NCBI RefSeq assembly: GCF_008831285.2
Contig: NC_045144.1
Coordinates: 10,014,672-10,078,671 of the forward strand
Reading direction: 5' to 3'
Source: Nymphaea colorata
Taxonomy: Eukaryota > Streptophyta > Magnoliopsida > Nymphaeales > Nymphaeaceae
Length of the DNA: 64,000 nucleotides
The stretch's first letter is position 1; each line of letters opens with the position of its first letter. A program made the translations under genes and the position numbers. The notes beneath the pieces were generated by a model that saw only the letters and a list, made by a program, of their open reading frames with translations, was not told the origin of the DNA and searched no databases. Shown in pieces: positions 36,701 through 43,915 of this stretch.

Positions 36701-37770
36701 TGCATGGTTTCATAAGCTCAGTGAGGTTGTTTTTAAGTGTGGATTTCAAAGGTCCCAGAGTGATCACTCGTTGTTTATCAAAAAAGGGACTTCTGGTATA
36801 GTGATATTGATTATATATGTTGATGATAATTGTCCTCACTGGAGAAAGTATTCACGAGTTAGCTCAGGCAAAGGAGTTTCTACAGAAACACTTTGTCACA
36901 AAAGATCTTGGTCCACTTCGTTATTTTCTTGGCATTGAAATGGCTCGCAGTAATAAAGGACTTGTGATGTCTCAGAGGAAATATGTTCTTGATCTTTTGC
37001 AGGAAACAAGATTATTGGGAGCCAAACCGGCTACACTTCCTATGAATCCTCGAATTCATATTCATGATGATGACTCAAAAACTTTTGACTCCCGTTCTTA
37101 CAGATCGTTGATAGAGAAACTTTTATACTTGACTATCACTCGACCTGATATCAGTTTTGCTGTGAACAAGTTAAGTCAATTCATGGAAAAACCTCAGAAA
37201 ATTCATTGGGAGGCTGCGCTAATGGTGGTAAAATACTTGAAATCAGCCCCAGGAAAGGGGTTATGGTTCAAAAAGGGATCATGTGTGGACATAGAAGCAT
37301 ATAGTGACGCTGATTATGCAGGGTCAGTAGATGACAGGAAATCGACTACAGGTTTCTATGTCTTTGTTGGTGGGAATCTTATTTTTTGGAGAAGCAAGAA
37401 ACAGAATGTGGTTGCTAGATCTAGTGCTGAGTCTGAATATAGAGCTATGGCCCAAACTGCGGTTGAAATGTCTTGGGTCAAATCTGTGCTTCTAGAATTG
37501 GGGATTTCTGTGACACTCCCAATGAAGATGTACTGTGACAATAGAGCAACAACCTACATTGCAAATAATCCTGTTTTCCATGAGAGGACTAAACACATTG
37601 AAGTAGATTGTCATTATGTTCGGGACTTGGTACAAGAAGAAGTTATTTACACAATTCATGTCTCTTCTGAAGATCAAGCTGCTGATATGTTCACTAAGGT
37701 TCTTCCCGTTGACGATTTCTTGAGAGGATGTAACAAGCTGAGCATGATTGATATTTATGCTCCAGCTTGA
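33740..37770 (+). pseudogene. Copia-3 gag-pol, broken and with truncated N-terminal gag
   Basis: The N-terminal gag part is not found; similarity starts near 33757. Then C-terminal gag, CCHC knuckle CSYCGKLGHLEDRCWDKH (about 34309-34362), protease DSGASRH (about 34642), integrase (CDACQLGKH, QQNGVAERKHRQ), reverse transcriptase and RNase H (SDADYAG, SSAESEYRAM), ending TGA at 37768-37770. In-frame stops: 33790-33792, 33943-33945, 33952-33954, 34633-34635, 35020-35022 and 36543-36545. Frameshifts: near 35930-35990 (between integrase and reverse transcriptase), and one extra base at about 36827 inside the YVDD catalytic block. A dead copy. Confidence 0.9.
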
Positions 37771-37777
37771 GGGGGAG

Positions 37778-38018
37778 TGTTAAATACTTATAGCAGTTGG
37801 GTGGTTTTCTGAATTATTAGAAAGTTGGAATAGGTTCACTTAATTATTGTCTTATGTTTAGTGGACTATTTTTGTAAAATTGGTAACACACCCTAGTCTC
37901 ATATTAATAGGAGATTAGGGTTACGTGCTGGAATAAGAAAAACGTTCCTCTCTCTCTCTCTCGTTCTCTCACTTTCTCCCTCTATCTCTCTCGCCCCTTC
38001 TTCTTCCAATAATCAACA
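37778..38018 (+). repeat. Copia-3 3' LTR
   Basis: 241 bp; ends AATCAACA, followed by the ATGTC duplication. Confidence 0.95.
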
Positions 38019-38546
38019 ATGTCTTTTTTGTTTTGCATCTAACTTGTTACTGAACTTGCAAATAACTGCACGAGTTCCTTGAATACTCTCTCTCTCTCTT
38101 TCTCTTTCTCTTTTGTCATTGTCTAGTCTTTTTTTTTTCTGCCACTCGCTGGATGAATTCCTTCAATACACTGTAAGTGTATTCTCTATCAAGCATTTGT
38201 ATAGGAATCAGATAATCTATTGCCTGTGAGGGGATTTTAAACCACTTATCCTTTAATGTTTACCCTTCAAATGCATCTGGACAGAGGTCCTAAAATTCTT
38301 ATCTATTCTGCAGGAGCAAGAGGAGAGAGAAGAAATCTAAGCATAAGACCAAAAGAACGGCAGCTGAAATGCAAGGGGCTCGGTAGATTTATGTTCCTTG
38401 TCGTGTTTCCTGCTGAATAACATGATTCATCTCAATGTGATTTCTTTTATTTCTGATTCCATATTTGGATTTTAGATGATAAAAATTTTGTTCTTGTGAA
38501 GTGATTCCTCTACCAGAGCTTAAATAGCAAAATCTCTTTTCTTATA

Positions 38547-39214
38547 CTTTTTATTAAATATACCTCGGGACTGGTTACAGCCAATGAAATAGCACATGAT
38601 GACATATTTAAGAAAGGTGCATCATACTGTTGATTGTGATTCTGCATTTAAGAACCTAGAACACTGAGGACATCAACGAAACAGAATGCACTCTGGTAGA
38701 ACGGACAAGTGCCGAGTCTATTTGTAACGCTCATGCTACTGGGGTTAGCACTTACCTGAATGTACAAATTCCGTAACTTCACATATTTATTTTTCAATCT
38801 TGCTGTTATTTTCTGCCATTTAAGATGGTTCAAGTCCCATGGTTCTAGCAGTCCATCATCTAGAGCAATGGTTCTTACTTCTTTTTATTAAATATACCTC
38901 GGGACTGGTTACAGCCAATGAAATAGCACATGATGACATATTTAAGAAAGGTGCATCATACTGTTGATTGTGATTCTGCATTTAAGAACCTAGAACACTG
39001 AGGACATCAACGAAACAGAATGCACTCTGGCAGAACGGACAAGTGCCGAGTCTATTTGTAACGCTCATGCTACTGGGGTTAGCACTTACCTGAATGTACA
39101 AATTATGTAACTTCACATATTTATTTTTCAATCTTGCTGTTATTTTCTGCCATTTAAGATGGTTCAAGTCCCGTGGTTCTAGCAGTCCATCATCTAGAGC
39201 AATGGTTCTAACTG
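38547..39214 (-). repeat. 334-bp tandem duplication covering an exon and splice donor
   Basis: 38547-38880 and 38881-39214 are adjacent direct copies with about five visible differences. Each carries the minus-strand exon portion LNHLKWQKITARLKNKYVKL and a GTAAGT donor. Only the distal copy has the full exon with its acceptor side. Recent by its similarity. Confidence 0.92.
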
Positions 39215-39293
39215 GAACCACTGTATCTGTTCTGAAACACCCATTTATCCAGTTATATTGAATAGGCTGAGATAACATTATGAGAGCACCACC
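39090..39293 (-). CDS. Unrecognised protein-coding exon (partial gene)
   Basis: A 68-codon open stretch with a CAG acceptor before 39293 and a CAG/GTAAGT donor at 39090. It reads LSQPIQYNWINGCFRTD, VVPVRTIALDDGLLEP, then LKWQKITARLKNKYVKL. Composition and clean splice sites look like a real exon, but I do not recognise the family. Its last part is duplicated at 38756-38880. No further exons of this gene were identified, so it may be a gene fragment. The open frame continues upstream to 39344, so the acceptor is a guess. Confidence 0.5.
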
Positions 39294-39440
39294 CTGGCCC
39301 ATTATCAGGACGTTGGGGGAGAAAACGCAACAAAAAGGTGACATACATGCTAAGGATGCTCAACACAAGTTGATTTTGATTTGATATATCATCTGGAATG
39401 GAGCAGTAAGGCAAGTCTCCTTCCTTTCCCTTTGAACTTA

Positions 39441-40493
39441 GGAAGTGTTTGGCAGTACCAGGACTAAAATCCTGGGATCAAAATCCCAAGATTTTAATCC
39501 TCGAATTAGAACAGGGATTTGCATCCCCTTCCCAGAAAGAGATTGTGTGTGATCCACTTAGATTTTACTCTCCGAGATTCCATTCCAGCGTTTGTTGATA
39601 ACTTGGAAAGATATGGACCATTGGAACAAACGTTAGCTAATAAAAAATGTAAAAGCACCCACCTGGCAGGCATAGTGTTGCATAGTGATTGTTTAAAGAA
39701 TGTTGATACGGCACCATAACAAACGGAAACAATCACCTCTGCATCAACTTTAAGCTCCAAATTTGTCACAACTTCGTGGAAGGACAAGTAGCCAATAAAG
39801 CAGGGGAAACGAAAACAAACAAAAAAGAAAGAATTATTGCCGATGAACATCCAGAAACCCAATGAAACCACAAGTCCCAATTCTTCTACATATGTTACAA
39901 AGCTTAATCAAGATAAAATAAGACAAAAAAACAGAAAAACAAAGTGGGTATTTTCCCAATGTTGTAGGTTATCCTGTAAGATGAGAGCCTGAAAAAACTA
40001 TACCAGAAACAGAATAAAAGAAAGAGAAAAGAAAAACAATGAACCACGAAAGGGCAGGGAATGCCGGTATTCTTGAAGGCATGTCGGTATTCTTGAAATG
40101 TAACACTTCTTGCCAGTTGCATCAGTGAGACCGTCGACACCACCGGCTCCTATGACAACATCAACGCTGGCTGCCGAAAACTTGTGGCATCGTTGGTCTA
40201 TGCCCTGTCCTCCAAGAAACCCAATATCCTTACCTGCCTTTCCTTTGAGGAGTACGAGCAAGAGGGAGGTCAAAGGGAATGCAAGTCCTAACGAAAAAAA
40301 AAAAAAATCCAAGGATTTTAGATGCACCCCTCACAGGTGGATTGAAATCCATGGAAAGGAATCCCTGTTTTGCATCTGACATCCCAGATTCCGTTCCCAC
40401 ATTTGTTGGCATTCAGCAGTTTTTTTTTTTTGCCCAAAAACATGGATTGAGATCCCACTTGAATAGTGGAATCCACACACGGCAAACACACCC
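39441..40493. mobile_element. Putative non-autonomous PIF/Harbinger-like element carrying gene-like sequence
   Basis: Left end GGAAGTGTTTGGCAGT; right end in reverse complement GGGTGTGTTTGCCGTG. It is flanked by TTA on both sides (39438-39440 and 40494-40496), the 3-bp target typical of PIF/Harbinger and Tourist elements. Inside both ends are AAATCC/GGATTT-rich subterminal repeats. The two subterminal zones share direct words (GATTCC.TTCC and TTTGTTG), so a pair of MITEs flanking host sequence is an alternative. The middle has a GC-richer minus-strand open stretch (40100-40290) reading FSAASVDVVIGAGGVDGLTD, of unknown origin. No transposase seen. Confidence 0.5.
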
Positions 40494-40786
40494 TTAATGT
40501 CCAGGTCTACATCAGCTTGTGCAAGAGAGGTTAGCAACCATGGAATAACCAGCTACGTCTAACTCCTAGGTGAAAATTTGATATCACAACAAACATTCCA
40601 GACCAATTTGTGCAAAATAGACATCAATTGGCAATCCAGAGACAAATGAGATAAGGTGGCAATGATTTGCATTGGCCTTTTTCTTTTTTCTTTAAGGTAA
40701 CAGAATGACACAGGTACAATGATAACACATGGACAACAAAGATAAAATGACAACTTGGGAGTAATTCTCTCAAGTACTATTTGCCT
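40494..40786 (-). other. Presumed 3' flank of the GTPase exon
   Basis: About 290 bp following the stop codon on the minus strand. Likely 3' untranslated sequence; no other feature seen. Confidence 0.4.
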
Positions 40787-41113
40787 CTACAAGAGGTTGC
40801 GTTCCTCTATCTTCATTAAGCCTTTTGTTCTTTTCCTCAATACTGGTTTCTTTTCCAGTGGCATCTGAGACTGCCTTGGGCAACATTCAAGAAGGGGAGC
40901 TCTATCAAGAACCAAGGGTTCTCGGATGGTAACCTCCACGCCGTTGTAAGTCCATAGTGCTATGGTGGCACCCTCTTTTAGCCCAAGTGAATACCATCCA
41001 AGCCCTGCAATTGTTATGTCAGTGCTGCTCACTTTCCAGCTAGCCCCGGACACGTGAATCTCCCTTTCCTGCCAGTCACCAAGGTTTGGTGCCCTATCTG
41101 TTCCACTTGGGGG
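40787..41113 (-). CDS. C-terminal exon of a NOA1/BPG2 (YqeH-type) circularly permuted GTPase
   Basis: A 108-codon terminal exon after a TGCAG acceptor, reading LGDWQEREIHVSGASW, IAGLGWYSLGLKEGATIALW and VEVTIREPLVLDRAP, then a lysine/arginine-rich tail and stop at 40787. This is the conserved C-terminal beta-domain of plant NOA1/RIF1 and BPG2 proteins, organellar GTPases needed for ribosome assembly in chloroplasts or mitochondria. No exon with the G-motifs, the zinc finger or a transit peptide was found within the window upstream (41.1-46 kb), so either the preceding introns are very long or this is an orphan fragment. The exon itself has no break. Confidence 0.75.
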   Translation of the reverse strand, partial: PPSGTDRAPNLGDWQEREIHVSGASWKVSSTDITIAGLGWYSLGLKEGATIALWTYNGVEVTIREPLVLDRAPLLECCPRQSQMPLEKKPVLRKRTKGLMKIEERNLL

Positions 41114-41792
41114 CTGCATAGCATCAACCCAATCGCATAAGTAGGCAAATAGAACATGACGAGGAAGAGCTTTCTTTCTGTCATGAAGCAAATGGATTCT
41201 TTAGATAGTGATTTACATGCGATTTTGTTGATGACGAAGTATAGGGTGAAGACTCCGAGCTATGGTGACGGATCCTCCAGGATATGGGAAGGTCCTCTGT
41301 TGGTGATCATGCAAAGGTGATTATCAAGAAAATACTACTTTCCTATAGGGCTATTTTTTGTGACATTCGCCAATTAGAATAAACAAAAACATGGTGTTCA
41401 GAACGAATGGTTTGGGCAGCACTGATGAATGCTCCATACAAAACAGATTGTAGGGAGAAAATGTGGAGGTTTAATTCAATAGGAAGGTTCAGGATATTTA
41501 TTTTTTCATATGTATTCGAAATATTTCATGATGTAGATACCTTCTGATGGACAAAAACAAATATCTAGTTGGTGTCATATGCACTCAATCGACCTAATCA
41601 AATTTTGGGGGGTTAACATAGTCTGATTATCAGGATTTGCAGCAATAGGTATCTACATCTTAAAAACAAGGGATCTACAGCAGCTTACTGGTGACTTATT
41701 AAGCAAAAGGGTTTCTACCGAGAGAGAGGCAGAAAAAGAAATCAGAGTAACGTTTGAAGCCTTACTAAATTGTCCGGGGTGGTTGGTCTCTC
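41114..41792 (-). other. Sequence upstream of the GTPase exon
   Basis: Intron-like or intergenic. No GTPase G-motif exon or other gene recognised. Confidence 0.4.
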
Positions 41793-41825
41793 ATGTGTTA
41801 TGTCACATGGGTAGAGCGAGAGCAT

Positions 41826-41880
<55 letters not shown>

Positions 41881-42090
41881 ATTTGTTATATAAGTAGTTT
41901 TATTTGTCTATATTTTTAAACTTTTTTTGTCAAGGTTACCTTGAATCGATATACCAATGAAACTTGGCCAAAACATTTTCTAAAACAGCTAAAACTCATT
42001 TGACGCCGTGTCGGGCTGCATCCGCACCCGCACCAATGCAGGTGCAGGTGCGCGTGTGCCACCATAGTTGGCGCACCTGTGTGACTTAGC
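41793..42090. mobile_element. Small inverted-repeat element (MITE-like) with a long (TA)n tract
   Basis: Left TATGTCACATGGGTA; right end in reverse complement CTAAGTCACACAGGTGC. A (TA)n run of about 25 units lies at 41827-41877, and GC-rich GCACCCGCACC/GGTGCAGGTGC sequence (42024-42052) forms a hairpin. Ends match those of the elements at 19.7 and 27.25 kb. Confidence 0.5.
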
Positions 42091-42349
42091 TCCTGTGGCA
42101 GCGGTTTGCCACCAGTAGAGACTGTATATATGTGCATAAACACACACACACACACATACACAATATATAGAAAATTTGAAAACAGCCAGCTACCTTTGTG
42201 GGCAGAGGGGCTTTTGCTTTTTATTTTGTGTCGCTAAGACCATCACAAAAGGTGCATTTTTGTCGCTAAAAACCATGGCCAAACCAGTGACGTTGCAACT
42301 TGCAAGTGCAGTTCTCAGAATATTCTTTCAACCAAGCCAATGTTCTACT

Positions 42350-42622
42350 CATTGTATTGTTTAAGATTCTGATATGAGATGGGAACCCCCCTTTACAACA
42401 TTGGTTCACTAAGTTTAGGTGTGCCCTATTATGACTCAAGTTAGAAAATAATGGTTTCAATTAATCAGAACGTTTAGATAAATTCACCAGTCTTCTGTTA
42501 GAAATAATACTTTGGATCATGTTTCTTGAAAATAAAAAGCGGTCTTTTCAACTCATAAAGTCCTATAAAATTGGAGTTGCTAATTTCAGGAAAATTTCCA
42601 TTTTTTCAGCATAGCTTGTGCT
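42350..42622. repeat. Dispersed repeat R2, copy 2
   Basis: Direct-orientation match to 11697-11972, with short indels. No coding potential. Confidence 0.85.
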
Positions 42623-43279
42623 TATAATTTAAAAAAAAAATCTTTTTTTTTATTCTTTTAGTAAGATAAGAGCCAGATTATCCATGAACAATTTTGTCCC
42701 GTAAGGTCTTGAAATAAATAAATGCTTCAAGCCGTGTATGGTATCACAGGTCGGATCTTGAAATAATCTGCTAGAAATGCTGCTGCAGACACACCAAACA
42801 ACAGTACTGGATCATGCAAATTTTTGGGAAACTGAAGTAGGTTTCTTGGTAGCCATGGCTCAGCCCAAACAGAAGCGACTATAACAAAGTTTCGGCCAGA
42901 ATTCTTTTAATCCAATGTCGTTGAACAGACTCTGTGGTAGCATCTGTGCACATGGCGAGGTAACGCGGCCTATAGACAACAAAGCTATACGGTTATGCTT
43001 CCATCAACAAGAGTAGGTTCAACAGGGACGCGTCCCCATGTTTTTATAAGCAGTAAGGGTCTTCAGTTAAGAAGCAAATTTAGCTTCTTAACTGTTCTCG
43101 ATGCAGCCAGTGTATTGTTGTACAGGAACCATGTTTAGCCTTATTCCCTTCCACCAGGAGAAAGGAAAAATCTTTATTAGAGACCATCAAATTTGCCTTC
43201 AATTGGAAAATGGACTTCTTAGAAAACAATTATATACATTTAGAGCATCGCATGAGAAAAAGGAGGACATACTGTTCTG
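42623..43279. other. No feature identified
   Basis: Unremarkable sequence between the repeat and the unrecognised minus-strand exons. No open coding pattern on either strand that I trust. Confidence 0.4.
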
Positions 43280-43656
43280 TTAGTAAGCATGTAAATATGT
43301 TGCCCCATCAATCTTGGCGGCAAGGGCATCCCTACCATTCATCAAGGCCATGAGAGTGCACTGGTAAATTTCGAAAGAAATATCAGTTGAATTTCCTGAA
43401 ACAGTCAACAATATGGAAGGGAACTCAGTATACATATTGAGAAGTAGGTCAGCTCGTTAGCCCTTTCTACCTAACCAACATAGTTTTTTAGAAAAAGGAA
43501 ATGAAAAGGAAAAATTAAAAAATTAACCTGTAATAATCTGACTGTATACAAACGTAGTTGTGCTCCCCGATGCATATCACCATGATTGCATCAAAGCAGT
43601 CCACATTAAGCCTTTGGTTTCTTATGTATATTGATGCCTCCAAGATGTCCAAGCAC
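43280..43656 (-). CDS. Two unrecognised exons, apparent 3' end of a gene or gene remnant
   Basis: Exon 43656-43528 (TAG acceptor, CAG/GTTAAT donor) reads LDILEASIYIRNQRLNVDCF followed by DAIMVICIGEHNYVC. Exon 43395-43280 (TTTCAG acceptor) reads FEIYQCTLMALMNGRDALAA and KIDGATYLHAY, then a stop. Both look protein-coding, but I do not recognise the family. With the obvious splice sites the phases disagree: the first exon leaves two bases and the second needs one, which would give a stop within a few codons. So this is either a degraded remnant or a splice site is misjudged. The PPR gene lies immediately upstream, so any earlier exons are missing or beyond it. Confidence 0.4.
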
Positions 43657-43915
43657 CTACATCACGGACAACAGCAATATAGCAAATCCATAAGCTCTTA
43701 GAACAAATGTTTCCTTCCAAATACACTTTCATTAAAACCAAATTATTATTTTTTCAATAATTTGTTCACGCAAAAAAATATCAAGGCCTTGATCAATTGG
43801 GCAGAGAAGAAGCCATACATTAAAAACATAAATCCATAAGGACAGATTTTGAGCCAGGTAAAATGAATTGACTTCAAAGGCACATGAATCGGAACTTAAG
43901 GTCAACATTTTAAAG

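Larger units (their letters stand above)
33072..38018 (+). mobile_element. Copia-3: second LTR retrotransposon inside the cyclin intron
   Basis: LTRs at 33072-33316 (245 bp) and 37778-38018 (241 bp), TG...CA ends, perfect duplications ATGTC (33067-33071 and 38019-38023). The primer-binding site TGGTATCAGAGC is at 33317-33328, and the polypurine tract GAGGGGGAG is just before 37778. The LTRs differ at two visible substitutions plus a (CT)n length/sequence change. It is a different lineage from Copia-1 and Copia-2, judging by LTR and protein sequence. Sense orientation relative to the cyclin gene. Confidence 0.95.
15770..38386 (+). pseudogene. CYCH;1: Cyclin H-like gene, disrupted and missing its middle exons
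   Basis: Recognisable cyclin H exons in order: 15770-15830 (MGDF..., HKARWIFT), 17097-17147, 22368-22443 (YGATRLEVDIDGSISYPE), 22649-22761 ([19 protein letters not shown]), 22841-22914 ([17 protein letters not shown]), 25351-25443 (KEMRHIDRKLKCC) and 38314/38321-38386 (REKKSKHKTKR then stop). Cyclin H activates CDK7-type kinase (CDKD) in the CAK/TFIIH complex in the nucleus. Exon 1 has one base too many between MGDFRT and the conserved frame. Exon 2 keeps the family's 51-nt length but has offsetting -1 and +1 shifts that create a stop. The exons for the rest of the cyclin fold (usual VYAACKIEENHV onward, roughly 150 residues) are absent between 22914 and 25351, where a kinesin fragment lies. 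The last splice keeps frame only with the acceptor at 38320, not the stronger CAG at 38313. Probably a pseudogene; local misassembly or sequence error is the alternative. Confidence 0.82.

Noticed and set aside
4220-38018. Endogenous pararetrovirus (caulimovirus) origin for the reverse transcriptase regions
   Set aside because: All three elements have LTRs, integrase upstream of reverse transcriptase and 5-bp target duplications, which is the Copia arrangement.
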